This document shows, one piece after another, positions 17,876 through 26,977 of a stretch of 64,000 bases of DNA; the stretch's first letter is position 1, and each line of letters begins with the position of its first letter. A program made the translations under genes and the position numbers. The DNA comes from an uncultured Lewinella sp. (GTDB taxonomy: Bacteria > Bacteroidota > Bacteroidia > Chitinophagales > Saprospiraceae), in contig CAJXOS010000004.1 in the NCBI GenBank assembly GCA_913057725.1, forward strand, positions 40,137 to 104,136. Reading direction: 5' to 3'. The notes under the pieces were generated by a model, which was given only the letters and a program-made list of their open reading frames with translations, made no database searches and had not been told where the DNA came from.

Positions 17876-18556
17876 TCAAATTTTCCGCTGCTTTTGCCAT
17901 ACTGCGCGATAGGGAACGGGGGCTTCACAAGTAATCTTCTCCTGTACTGAAACTGGATCATAAAAAGTAAGTGATCGCGCATGCAAGGCGATACTGTTTT
18001 CGGCATCCGCTAGTTGGCTCCCATACTTAGTATCTCCAACAATCGGGCAACCAATTGCTGCCAACTGTGCTCGAATCTGGTGGTACCTCCCGGTATGCAG
18101 CGTCACTTCTAGCCAGGTACGGTTTGTTTCACGGTGAATTATTCGATAGCTCAGCTTAGCAGGGCTCGTACCTTTATGTGCTGCAGGAAACACAACACTA
18201 CGCTTTTCACGCTGGTCTTTCAGCAAGTGATGCTCCAATATCCCATTCTGGTCAGGAGGGCTACCACTACAAATAGCCCAATAAACCTTTTGGACTTGTC
18301 GCTCTGCAAATTGCTGATTGAGAAAACGCAGGCTACTTTTCTTTTTTGCCAGAAGCAGTACACCACTAACCGGTCGATCGAGGCGATGCACAATTCCCAA
18401 ATATGGTTGCTCGCGCCTACCCGTTTCCTTGAGATAAGATCGCACCTGCTCTTCAGCAGAAGGATAGTCCCATACCGGTTCCACGGTTAGGCCGGACGGC
18501 TTGTTGATCGCCAGCCAATGTGAAGTTTCCTGCAGCACGGTCCAATCGTACTTCAT
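17876..18556 (-). CDS. RluA-family RNA pseudouridine synthase
   Basis: A 226-aa enzyme that isomerises uridine to pseudouridine in rRNA or tRNA. The family hallmark HRLDRPVSG is present with catalytic Asp at residue 60. INKPSGLTVEP (17-27) and GRYHQIRAQLAAIGCPIVGD (around 165-185) are the other usual landmarks. It has no S4 RNA-binding domain, like the short TruC/RluA-type members. The start ATG overlaps the stop of the upstream lipoprotein gene by one base (TGATG), so translation is probably coupled. The exact target base cannot be assigned. Confidence 0.92.
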   Translation of the reverse strand: MKYDWTVLQETSHWLAINKPSGLTVEPVWDYPSAEEQVRSYLKETGRREQPYLGIVHRLDRPVSGVLLLAKKKSSLRFLNQQFAERQVQKVYWAICSGSPPDQNGILEHHLLKDQREKRSVVFPAAHKGTSPAKLSYRIIHRETNRTWLEVTLHTGRYHQIRAQLAAIGCPIVGDTKYGSQLADAENSIALHARSLTFYDPVSVQEKITCEAPVPYRAVWQKQRKI

Positions 18557-19200
18557 CAGCGGGAGTTTTGATCGTAGTAGCGTTCAGGTAATTCCTGTAA
18601 TTCCGTAGCAAGCCATTTTGCTAGTTCAGCATGCCCTGACTCATCAAGCAACTCTCGGTTGCCAGATAAATGGCGCCGCCAATCCTGTTCAAGAATAACG
18701 ACCTCATATTTTTTCGCTAGATCGGTCCAAGAAACCGCGGCATTTGCATTCCGTACCGACATATCGAGAATATAGATAGGAAGTTGGGGATAGGCAGCCC
18801 GAATAGTACCGAGTAATTGTTGCCAGGATTCTACTTGGTGAGCCGGAGTAAGATTCTGCCCATCTATATCCTCGCCCAACGCTAATAACAAAGCGTCAAT
18901 TCGTTGCTGAAGTATCCAGGAAATACGTGCGGCGGCTCCCGTTACTGTCTCTCCCGTGATTCCTGCATTTACCACCTTCACCACCTGATTAGGTTGGCTC
19001 AAAAGTTCGGCTAAGTGTGTCGGATAGGCTTGCTCTGGCTCCACATTATGGCCAATTGTATTGGTGCCTCCCAGGCAAACTAACTTCCAAGGGCGTATTG
19101 AATTTACGCTCTTATTATTCTCATCTGCGGGCTGTTCACCATCTTGGCAACCGAAGAGAACAAGCATCAAAACCAATAAGAAAAGAGAAGATCGAACCAT
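18556..19200 (-). CDS. SGNH/GDSL-like lipoprotein with degenerate active site
   Basis: A 214-aa lipoprotein (lipobox LFGC, acylated Cys18). The fold resembles TesA-type SGNH esterases: block I reads LVCLGGTNTIG where TesA has the GDSL Ser, block II is well kept (VNAGITGETVTG), block III reads ALGEDID where GGND would be expected, and the C-terminal DESGH looks like the Asp/His block. The nucleophile Ser is replaced by Thr and the oxyanion Asn seems to be missing, so it may be inactive or have changed function. It is coupled to the pseudouridine synthase gene by a one-base overlap. It is probably a periplasmic or outer-membrane protein that binds an ester or acyl group; that role is inference. 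Confidence 0.75.
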   Translation of the reverse strand: MVRSSLFLLVLMLVLFGCQDGEQPADENNKSVNSIRPWKLVCLGGTNTIGHNVEPEQAYPTHLAELLSQPNQVVKVVNAGITGETVTGAAARISWILQQRIDALLLALGEDIDGQNLTPAHQVESWQQLLGTIRAAYPQLPIYILDMSVRNANAAVSWTDLAKKYEVVILEQDWRRHLSGNRELLDESGHAELAKWLATELQELPERYYDQNSR

Positions 19201-19433
19201 AGCTAGACCAAATGTAGCTATTCACGATTTAAGTAAGCTCATATTGTAACCTTTGTCCGCAAAAATCACCTTACTTACAAAACAATTTAATATTTTCACA
19301 AATATAAAATAATCAGCTACTGAGGCCCATACCTTGCTCCGCTGACTACATACTATGAACAGATACTTGCCCGACTAATTGGTGCGTTTAGCACTAGGCA
19401 AAACCGTGCAAAAAAGTATTAACACAAAACCTA

Positions 19434-19850
19434 ATGGATAATCCCAATAAGATCCTCTTCGTAGAGGACAACCCACAAGATGTACGACTCTTCCAATATG
19501 CCCTAGGCCAGCTGGATCGTCCCATTGATCTGCTACATTTTGAGAATGGTCGTGCTCTGTTGGAAGATCTCTCAAATATTTATCCTGCTTCTGTAACCTG
19601 TGTTTTGGTAGATCTCAACATGCCCTTTGTTGATGGCTTTGAAGTTATTTCAGCTCTCCGAAGCAACTCGGATTTCCACCATACGCCAATCATCGTGTTC
19701 ACCAATACTAATTCTAACGAAGAACGTCTGCGTTGTTATGAATTAGGGGCAAATGCCTACGTACCCAAGCCACTAGAGATTGAAGACCTAGTAAAGGCGG
19801 TGCGGAGTATTTTTGACTTCTGGGTGGAGACGAATGTGAGGGTCATGTAA
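19434..19850 (+). CDS. Single-domain response regulator (Rcp1-like receiver)
   Basis: A 138-aa stand-alone receiver domain. The acidic pair is FVEDN (E11, D12), the phospho-acceptor is Asp60 in LVDLNMPFVDG, Thr90 lies in IVFTNTN and Lys112 in VPKPLE. It has no output domain and belongs to the Rcp/CheY-like group often paired with hybrid or phytochrome-type kinases. No kinase gene adjoins it; the flanking genes run on the other strand, so the partner is elsewhere. It starts at ATG with no Shine-Dalgarno sequence. Confidence 0.92.
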   Translation: MDNPNKILFVEDNPQDVRLFQYALGQLDRPIDLLHFENGRALLEDLSNIYPASVTCVLVDLNMPFVDGFEVISALRSNSDFHHTPIIVFTNTNSNEERLRCYELGANAYVPKPLEIEDLVKAVRSIFDFWVETNVRVM

Positions 19851-19896
19851 CGCACAACTAAGTATCTCCTTAATCTAGAGCTCACTGTGCTAATTC

Positions 19897-20832
19897 TTAT
19901 GACTCGTCCTTTTGTAGAAAGGCAATATTTCGTTGTAGACCGGTAAATTTAGTTCGCTTCACTGCCGACTTGCGGAACACCTCACGGAAGACCTCTTCCG
20001 TCAGTTCTTCCCAATCTGTTTTCCTTAATTGGAGCAGGTCTGGGTGCGGTTCAAATTCAGACTCCTCATGGGGTTTAGCGAAACGATTCCAAGGGCATAC
20101 CTGTTGGCAGATGTCACAACCAAACATCCAGTTCTCCATCTTGCCATTGAACTCTTCCGGGATAGCCTCACGCAATTCAATTGTGAGGTAAGAGATACAT
20201 TTACTAGCATCTAGTTTATATCCCTCTTGGTCAATTGCATCTGTCGGGCAAGCATCGATACAGCGCGTACAGGTTCCACAATAGTCCTTCATGGGAGGAT
20301 CAGGTGGAAGCTCTAGATCAATAATTAACTCTGCCAAGAAAAAATAGGAGCCTGCCTTGGGGTGAATTAGTAGTGTATGTTTTCCCATCCACCCATTGCC
20401 GGCTCGACGGGCCCAATCTCTCTCCATAACCGGGGCTGAGTCTACGAATACACGCCCCTCAATGGCACTAATATTATCACTGATGTACTGATATAGCTCT
20501 CGGAGCTTGTCCTTAATCACAAAGTGATAGTCCTTACCATAGGCATACTGACTAATCTTCGGTGCAGTATTGTCTTCTTGTTGAGCTGGATTGTGATAAT
20601 TATACATCAAACTGATGACCGACTTCGCACCAGGGACGAGCTTCGTTGGGTCAACACGTTTGTCAAAATGATTGGCCATATAGGCCATTTCCCCATGGTA
20701 TCCCTTATTGAGCCAAGCTTCGAGGCGCCTGGCTTCCTCCTCCATAAAGCCGGCCTTTGCAACTCCCACAAAGGAGAATCCAAGTCGGTGTGCCTCTTGC
20801 ACAATTAGCTGCTTGGCCGTTTGTTGATCCAT
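19897..20832 (-). CDS. queG: Epoxyqueuosine reductase QueG
   Basis: A 311-aa cobalamin-dependent iron-sulfur enzyme for the last step of queuosine synthesis, epoxyqueuosine to queuosine in tRNA. Diagnostic features are the N-terminal LGFSFVGVAKAG, the central VDSAPVMERDWARRAGNGW (Asp of VDSAP is the likely catalytic acid), and two 4Fe-4S clusters from CGTCTRCIDACP and CDICQQVCP. The ATG at 20832 is chosen over an in-frame TTG at 20853 because the ATG gives the usual N-terminal length. The gene is convergent with the receiver gene at 19434-19850. Confidence 0.95.
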   Translation of the reverse strand: MDQQTAKQLIVQEAHRLGFSFVGVAKAGFMEEEARRLEAWLNKGYHGEMAYMANHFDKRVDPTKLVPGAKSVISLMYNYHNPAQQEDNTAPKISQYAYGKDYHFVIKDKLRELYQYISDNISAIEGRVFVDSAPVMERDWARRAGNGWMGKHTLLIHPKAGSYFFLAELIIDLELPPDPPMKDYCGTCTRCIDACPTDAIDQEGYKLDASKCISYLTIELREAIPEEFNGKMENWMFGCDICQQVCPWNRFAKPHEESEFEPHPDLLQLRKTDWEELTEEVFREVFRKSAVKRTKFTGLQRNIAFLQKDES

Positions 20833-20879
20833 CAGGATAAATGAACTGTTCAAGACATTTTACTTCACTGAAAGATAAA

Positions 20880-20997
20880 TTTCTCCCAGAAAGTAACCTT
20901 ATCCCCCCACCCACGTATAATGAAATGGTTTAATGCATGCTATTTCTGTAGCATTAGGTCTCGGCATCTGGGGGGAAGTCGGGACCTTCCTTTTTAT
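20880..20997 (+). ncRNA. Candidate structured small RNA with terminator
   Basis: No ORF is supported here, yet there is a good plus-strand terminator (GGTCTCGGC / GTCGGGACC stem, 20957-20986, then TTCCTTTTTAT). Upstream, CCCCCCA (about 20900) can pair with TGGGGGG (about 20969), which lies in the terminator loop, and TGCT / AGCA form a small hairpin between them. TATAAT occurs at about 20917. Together this suggests a small RNA of about 100 nt or a leader with alternative structures. The family is not recognised. Confidence 0.35.
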
Positions 20998-21102
20998 AGG
21001 ATAGTAGCATCAAAAAGTAGAAGATGGACACTGAGAATTGGTCACATTGATCCAAACAATCAATAAACCTACTGTTTCCATCTCCTACCCTTTCTGCAAT
21101 AC

Positions 21103-24100
21103 TTACATTTTCGTCACTTTCTGTACGAGTATCTCTTCTCCATTTGCTGTCTCTAAGCGGAGCATATATAGCCCATTGCGCAGGCTACTCATATCAATAA
21201 AGAAGCGATTATCTTCCAGTGCCTCTTCTGCGCGATACACCAGGCGGCCACTCAAGTCGTAGATACGGATGTTAACTAAGCCAATCCGATCCAGATGAAC
21301 GGTAAGGATATCAGAAGTTGGATTCGGGAATAGCTTCGTTTTGGCAAAGAGGTCAAGACCTGAACAGTCCTCATCAATGCCATTGTCTGCAATCTCATTG
21401 GCTTGCGGATAAATATCGCCATTGGTATCATCACAATCCTCATTGTTTAGAGAATAGCCATCCGGCAGATCACCACAAATGGTAATAGCATCGGCAGCAT
21501 CTCCAAAGCCATCACTATCTGAATCACGGTAGTAGGTGAAAAGTGGTAAGCCTTCATCTATTTCACCATTACAATCATTATCAAGGTCATCACACACCTC
21601 TGGTGCACCAGGGTATACCACATTGATCGTATCATCACAGTCTCCATCGATTTGTTGGAGCTCTGCAGCAATGAAAGCTGTCGCTGATGGACGTTCACAA
21701 CTTACAATTTGCTCTCCACTACTATAGCCATCGGTATCAGCATCTGTATACCACTCCTGGCCTGGGAATTCAATTGCATCACTATCATCACAGTCCGTAT
21801 CGGCAGCAATCAATTCGCTAGCCAAGAAACCATCCTGAGGGCGTTCACAGTTCACTACTACCCCACTCACTGAACCATAACCATCCAGGTCAGCATCCAG
21901 GAACCATTCCTGGCCTGGGAATTTGTTACTGTCTTGGTCATCACAATCGGTGTCGACGGCACTTAGTTCTGCCTCTAGAAAACCGAAGGCTGGGCGCTCA
22001 CAGCTAACTTCTGTGCTTCCATCGCCATAGTTATCGCCATCGCGATCGAGATACCAAACTTGGCCCGGGAATTCATCATCATCGGAATCATCACAATCCG
22101 TATTATCTGCCACAAAACCAGCAGGAGCACTACAAGCTAGTTCTAGTATTGCAGGGTCTCCAAAACCATCCTCATCCGTATCCGCATAGAAGCTTAGCAA
22201 GACACCCTCATCAATTTCACCATCACAATCATTATCTCTACCATCACAAATCTCTGGCGCTCCAGGATAAACTTGATCAGTGGTGTCGTCGCAGTCTTCA
22301 TAGCTATAGAAACCATCACCGTCTTCATCCTTGTAGAATAAGCTACGTGCTAGCTCGAAAGCATCTAGCCCCAGCTCAATTCCCATCAATCGTCCAGGTA
22401 CATCGTCCACCGGTGGGTGAATTCCACCCCAAATACGAGAGAGGCTACATTGATCGGAAGCATCTCGATAGGTAGCCCACTGCAAGGTAATATCCATGCT
22501 TGGGCCATCTTCGAATACCAGAAACTCGTCCTCTTCAGCAAAGAACTCTCCCATTCCACCAGGGAAAAATGGATCACCAGTCAAGGCAGTAAGCATTTCC
22601 GCTGCTGCCCTTGAATAGGTAGAGTGACCTGATACATAACCCGCAAAGTTGGGCGACACGAAGGTTGGTCTTTGATATGGCCACCAATTGTCAGCCAAAA
22701 TCCAACCAACACCTGCCTCCTGAATCTCAGGCACAGTAATAAAATCTGGTCCACGCCAAGCCAAAAACTTGACCTTTCCAATATTTTGCCCCGTTGCGCC
22801 AGCAAGTGGGTCACCGGCTTCTACCAACTCGATGAGGCCATCTAAAAGTGGTACTCCAGCAGGGTGATAATTAGCTCTGCCTGGATCGGTACTTTGTCCC
22901 AATTCCGCCATACCACGCAAGGCAGAAATTGGTCGCAAATAGTCATACCATCCTTTGACACCCCAGACGGTAACAGCTGCATCGTGCATTGCGCCACCTA
23001 AAGCCAGATAACACTTTACATCCCACTCTAATTCTCCTAATTCTTCACCTTCGCCACCGAATTTACGTTCCAACAGCGGATGGTCATTCACATAGTTCAG
23101 GATCGTAAACCAGTGTCCTGGCGGTGTTTCAGAATCTGGCCCATCGGCCCAGAATTCAGCGAGAATACGTGCGTAATCACCTCGAGGCACCATTTGTGGC
23201 TCGTAAGGCTCGCCTGTTACAGGGTTGAGATCCCAGCCTTCACCAATATCACCACCATCTACCAGGTTATAGAAATCACGAAGACCTTCAATAGTAGTGG
23301 GATAATCTTCAACAGCAATATTACCAATGCTTGCAGGAGAGATATCCCACATCACTCCATCATCAGGAGACAGGTGGGAAGACCAAGCAGCTACCAGTGC
23401 AAAAGTCAACTGGTACTCTTCTGACATGGCATCCGGTTCGTCAACATTGAGATATGGTGGAGCGCCTGGATCGTGGTAAACGTAGTATGGATTACCGTCA
23501 CGCTCATAGATATTAAGATCCTCAGTAGACAACGCAAAAGGAGTAACAACACCCCATTCTGGACTGAGAAATGGTGGTGTAGCTCCAGGAATGACATTGC
23601 CTCCCTGATCGACAAACACCTCAAGCGTCAATGGCTGCCAGCGGTTATAATCAGTAATATCAGGGTTACCCGGAAGTCCTACAATGAGTGGGTCATTAAC
23701 TGGCTCGTAAAACAAGTTTTCGTATTCACCCTCCTCATTAGAACCATCTTGTAAGCCAAACGCAATCAGCTCTTGGGCGATGTAGTTACCCAATGCTGCA
23801 GGTGAGCCTGTTTCGTAGTCGGTAGAGGTAATTAACTCATCGTAGCCTAAGTCTGCAAAATGCGTTCTCAGACTGTTCAGAGTTAGAAAGGCTCCAGGGG
23901 ACTCTGCGAAGCGGTGAGACAATAGTCGAAAAGCAGCATAGCTAATCGCTTCCTCACGAGCAGCCTCAATATCCGCCGGAGCAGGTACTGTAGTAAATGG
24001 ACATTCATAGCCTCCTACCGATTTCCCTAAGAAAAAGGTCTCTGCCTCATCATCATAAACCGCCCAGGCATCGTACATGGCAACACTGGTATGAAAGAGG

Positions 24101-24255
24101 TTTCTGGCATGCACGGTAGGGCGAGCAAAATCTCGTCGGATTGCCTCCAGTAACTCCTCGCTCCATTCTCGTGCCACCGAATGCTGAGCATTGGCCGGCA
24201 TCCATGCCAACACTAAAAACATTAGTGTACTAGTGATCGTCAAAATTTTTTTCAT
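21103..24255 (-). CDS. Vanadium haloperoxidase-like protein with MopE-type repeats and T9SS signal
   Basis: A 1050-aa secreted protein from the ATG at 24255; the longer frame starting at 24312 would bury the signal peptide MKKILTITSTLMF...ANAQ. Residues about 25-650 resemble vanadium-dependent haloperoxidase/PAP2-type enzymes: YLRPISALRG, the core FAGYVSGHSTYSRAAAEML near residue 540 with the conserved His, and RIWGGIHPPVDD. Residues about 655-965 hold six DCDD-type metal-binding repeats like MopE (DNDCDGEIDEG twice, DCDDSD, YPGAPEICD), likely loaded with Ca2+. The last 75 residues are a type A T9SS signal (LFPNPTSDILTVHL, LSGRLVYRAEE, LRNGLYMLRLE). Expected on the surface or released. Halogenating activity is plausible from the family, but some members are phosphatases. 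Confidence 0.9.
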   Translation of the reverse strand: MKKILTITSTLMFLVLAWMPANAQHSVAREWSEELLEAIRRDFARPTVHARNLFHTSVAMYDAWAVYDDEAETFFLGKSVGGYECPFTTVPAPADIEAAREEAISYAAFRLLSHRFAESPGAFLTLNSLRTHFADLGYDELITSTDYETGSPAALGNYIAQELIAFGLQDGSNEEGEYENLFYEPVNDPLIVGLPGNPDITDYNRWQPLTLEVFVDQGGNVIPGATPPFLSPEWGVVTPFALSTEDLNIYERDGNPYYVYHDPGAPPYLNVDEPDAMSEEYQLTFALVAAWSSHLSPDDGVMWDISPASIGNIAVEDYPTTIEGLRDFYNLVDGGDIGEGWDLNPVTGEPYEPQMVPRGDYARILAEFWADGPDSETPPGHWFTILNYVNDHPLLERKFGGEGEELGELEWDVKCYLALGGAMHDAAVTVWGVKGWYDYLRPISALRGMAELGQSTDPGRANYHPAGVPLLDGLIELVEAGDPLAGATGQNIGKVKFLAWRGPDFITVPEIQEAGVGWILADNWWPYQRPTFVSPNFAGYVSGHSTYSRAAAEMLTALTGDPFFPGGMGEFFAEEDEFLVFEDGPSMDITLQWATYRDASDQCSLSRIWGGIHPPVDDVPGRLMGIELGLDAFELARSLFYKDEDGDGFYSYEDCDDTTDQVYPGAPEICDGRDNDCDGEIDEGVLLSFYADTDEDGFGDPAILELACSAPAGFVADNTDCDDSDDDEFPGQVWYLDRDGDNYGDGSTEVSCERPAFGFLEAELSAVDTDCDDQDSNKFPGQEWFLDADLDGYGSVSGVVVNCERPQDGFLASELIAADTDCDDSDAIEFPGQEWYTDADTDGYSSGEQIVSCERPSATAFIAAELQQIDGDCDDTINVVYPGAPEVCDDLDNDCNGEIDEGLPLFTYYRDSDSDGFGDAADAITICGDLPDGYSLNNEDCDDTNGDIYPQANEIADNGIDEDCSGLDLFAKTKLFPNPTSDILTVHLDRIGLVNIRIYDLSGRLVYRAEEALEDNRFFIDMSSLRNGLYMLRLETANGEEILVQKVTKM

Positions 24256-24491
24256 AGTCCTGTTTTTCTTTTCCGGTATCAAGCTTACCACACCATCTGT
24301 CGGGAAAAACACCTTAAGAAAGGTGCCATTTTTTACCGCATAAAGTTAGCAAAACATAAGCCCTTGGCGTCATTTTGAGCTAGTCAAACGTTAAACTAAT
24401 ACTAAAGGCCTAGCTCAATATTAGGCCGGCGCCATAAATAGTAATAACTTATTGGTTGCATTAATGATTTTTGTCACATAAACGCACATTT

Positions 24492-25241
24492 ATGCCTGCA
24501 AAACATACAATTGCGCTTTGCATCTTGATCCTACTCGGCAGTTCTGCATTGCTAGCACAAGAGCCTGCCGCAGCAGTGAATGTCACCCAGCAAAGTATCT
24601 CTAAATTAACTTTCCTGCGCCCAGGGGGACCGAGCCTCGGAGACCTTGCTAACTACGGTAAAGTTAATCGCACAGAAGGAACACCATTTTTACATGAAGA
24701 ATGGGCACCAGGCCGTATTCGCTTTGAAGGTCAGCCTAACTACAGTGAAATTTTGGATGTGCTTCCTGATCTAGAGAGCAACATATTGAATATCCAACTA
24801 TCCAGTGGTTATATCGGTGAATTCCCGATGGACCGCCTTGACGCTGTAACGGTCTACGGCCCTGAACAAGACACCACCGTCTTGGAGATTCAGGATCTCA
24901 ATGAACTATTTGGTGTCGGCGATCCTGGCCGACGTTTCTACGAAGTTTTGCATCGTGGAGATCGCTACCTGGTACTTCACCAACCGATCAAATACTTACG
25001 CCGGGAAGAATACGTAGAGAATCTAGGTATGGTTCGACGCCCTGACAAGTACATGGATCGGAGCCAATTCTGGGTCTTTGACGGAGCTTCTTTAATTCAA
25101 GTAAAAAACAACATGCGTAGCATCTCAAAGGCCTTCCCAAGAAAAGCAGCCACGATCAAGCGCTTGGTTAGAACAAATGACTTGGATTTAGGAAACGATG
25201 ACGACCTCGGTCGATTGTTCTCTCTATTGGAGGAATCCTAA
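24492..25241 (+). CDS. Secreted protein of unknown function
   Basis: A 249-aa protein with a clear signal peptide from the ATG at 24492 (hydrophobic core IALCILILLGSSALLAQ). An in-frame TTG at 24471 would only add seven polar residues, so the ATG is used. The mature part is mixed alpha/beta with SKLTFLRPGGPS, FYEVLHRGDRYLVLHQP and a basic tail ending in an acidic LGNDDDLGRLF. There are no cysteines forming a motif, no T9SS tail and no lipobox, so it should be periplasmic. No family is recognised. It is monocistronic and converges with the HtrA gene across a shared terminator. Confidence 0.75.
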   Translation: MPAKHTIALCILILLGSSALLAQEPAAAVNVTQQSISKLTFLRPGGPSLGDLANYGKVNRTEGTPFLHEEWAPGRIRFEGQPNYSEILDVLPDLESNILNIQLSSGYIGEFPMDRLDAVTVYGPEQDTTVLEIQDLNELFGVGDPGRRFYEVLHRGDRYLVLHQPIKYLRREEYVENLGMVRRPDKYMDRSQFWVFDGASLIQVKNNMRSISKAFPRKAATIKRLVRTNDLDLGNDDDLGRLFSLLEES

Positions 25242-25308
25242 AGAAATTGCAGATTACCTACCGTTAGATTGGTATAGACCGTGCGAATAAATCGGTCCGA
25301 CTGAAATG

Positions 25309-25356
25309 AAAAAGGGTATAAGGAAACGCTGGAATCAGCCTCCTTATACCCTTTTC
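25309..25356. terminator. Bidirectional terminator between convergent genes
   Basis: A perfect stem, AAAAGGGTATAAGGA / TCCTTATACCCTTTT, with a 16-nt loop. The A-run on the left and T-run on the right let it end both the plus-strand gene at 24492 and the minus-strand HtrA gene (about 210 bp after its stop). Confidence 0.8.
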
Positions 25357-25567
25357 TAATGGTGTAACATAAAAAAATGCCTGCCCAGAAAAGGGCAGAC
25401 ACATCAAAACAAAACGAAAAACCAACTTTAAACAAGTATATCTTTGATAATCTGTCAAAACAGATTTTATGGTCAACACTCTTAGAATTCTTAACCGCAT
25501 TAAGCGGTAAAATGTTGTAAATCGGACTGTTAAGAAAGTCTTAACGGCGTCATTTTTGTGTCACTCT

Positions 25568-26698
25568 TTATTGTGCTCTCATTCTCACAGGGAGTTCTAC
25601 TTCCTCCCCTTTTCGAACTACCGTAATCTGTAACACATCACCTACCTTAGAACGTCCTACCATCTCCGTTAGTTCCGGAACGTCGCGGATTAGACGATCA
25701 TCTACTTTTACAATGATGTCACGAGGGAGAAGCCCTGCATACTGGGCAGAACCGCCATCAACCAGCTCGTCAATTACCACTCCTTGATTAATTTGTACAC
25801 CGAGCTCATCTGCAGCATCTGCATCCAATGGGTAAATACTCACTCCAAGGAAAGCGCGCTGAAAACTTCCGAATTCGATAATATCATCTACAATTCGAGT
25901 CACGAGGTTTACCGGGATAGCAAACGAATATCCTTGGAACATTCCAGTACGCGTGGCAATAGCTGTGTTAATTCCTAGTAGTCGCCCCTCGGCATCAACC
26001 AAGGCTCCTCCACTATTACCGGGGTTTACAGCTGCATCTGTTTGCAAAAAGGATTCAATAGCATCACGCCCCGGTATAAGCTCGAGACTGCGGCCTTTTG
26101 CACTGATGATACCTGCTGTAACCGTACTCGTAAGATCAAGCGGGTTTCCTACTGCAAGCACCCATTCACCAATCTCAGCTTGATCGGAATCTGCTGCGTC
26201 CAATGTTGGAAGCCCAGTCGCCTCAATCTTAATCACGGCTAGGTCTACTTTTTCATCCCGGCCAATCACCTCTGCAGTAAACTTCCGATTATCATTAAGC
26301 GTAACGGTCAGATTTTCGGCTTTGTCTACTACGTGGTTATTCGTGATGATATAACCATCTGCAGAATAAATCACACCAGAACCGGTTCCTCCTCCTGGTC
26401 CACCGAAGGGACTGTCATCATCGAAAAAGAAACGGAGTGGGCTATCACTTGAGCCCGCACTCCCACTAGCTGAGATATGCACGACCGAAGGAGTAGCACG
26501 CTGTGCAGCAGCTCTAAAGTCGAAGGTTGGAGGGTTATTAAGCACAGAACTGCCAGGACTCAGATTTACCTGACGTACAGGTACATCTTGAGCAGGAGCT
26601 GCGCTATTACTTCCATTAATATTAAGAAAATACGCACCAGATAGTGCTATAGCCCCACCGATGAGGCCCGCAGAAATTGTTTTCCACCATTGGCTCAT
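25568..26698 (-). CDS. HtrA/Deg-family serine protease, one PDZ domain
   Basis: A 376-aa envelope protease. An N-terminal hydrophobic segment (about residues 8-26, ISAGLIGGAIALSGAYF) acts as an anchor or uncleaved signal. The trypsin-like domain has the triad His in ITNNHVVD (about 121), Asp in KVDLAVIK (about 151) and Ser in NPGNSGGAL (about 227). A single PDZ domain follows (LGVSIYPLD to the end). One PDZ and a membrane anchor resemble DegS more than DegP, though DegS-like signalling is not implied in Bacteroidota. Family role: degrading or sensing misfolded periplasmic proteins. It stands alone. Confidence 0.94.
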   Translation of the reverse strand: MSQWWKTISAGLIGGAIALSGAYFLNINGSNSAAPAQDVPVRQVNLSPGSSVLNNPPTFDFRAAAQRATPSVVHISASGSAGSSDSPLRFFFDDDSPFGGPGGGTGSGVIYSADGYIITNNHVVDKAENLTVTLNDNRKFTAEVIGRDEKVDLAVIKIEATGLPTLDAADSDQAEIGEWVLAVGNPLDLTSTVTAGIISAKGRSLELIPGRDAIESFLQTDAAVNPGNSGGALVDAEGRLLGINTAIATRTGMFQGYSFAIPVNLVTRIVDDIIEFGSFQRAFLGVSIYPLDADAADELGVQINQGVVIDELVDGGSAQYAGLLPRDIIVKVDDRLIRDVPELTEMVGRSKVGDVLQITVVRKGEEVELPVRMRAQ

Positions 26699-26977
26699 AG
26701 CAAAATCGATTTAAGAGTTAATATTTATTTCAGAACACAAACCCTCATGCGAAAAGATGTTTTCGGGTTTGAGCACACCTCAGTTCGCAATTGCTTAACG
26801 ATATATAAACGTCGAGAGTCGTCTTACCGCTTCTTCTATTCGCCGCATTCGGCAATTAAGAAACAAGGTTTCATTGTTTTTAGAATGCATAAAAGGCACC
26901 AAAAGTTGTGCGTAGTAATGGCAAATGCTACCAACTGGCGTCTAGGGCCGACAAATTCCTGCCTTGTAGTGATCAGC

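Noticed and set aside
21420..22320. Regularly spaced DNA similarity that could suggest a CRISPR or satellite
   Set aside because: The spacing follows the DCDD protein repeats of the haloperoxidase fusion and stays in frame.
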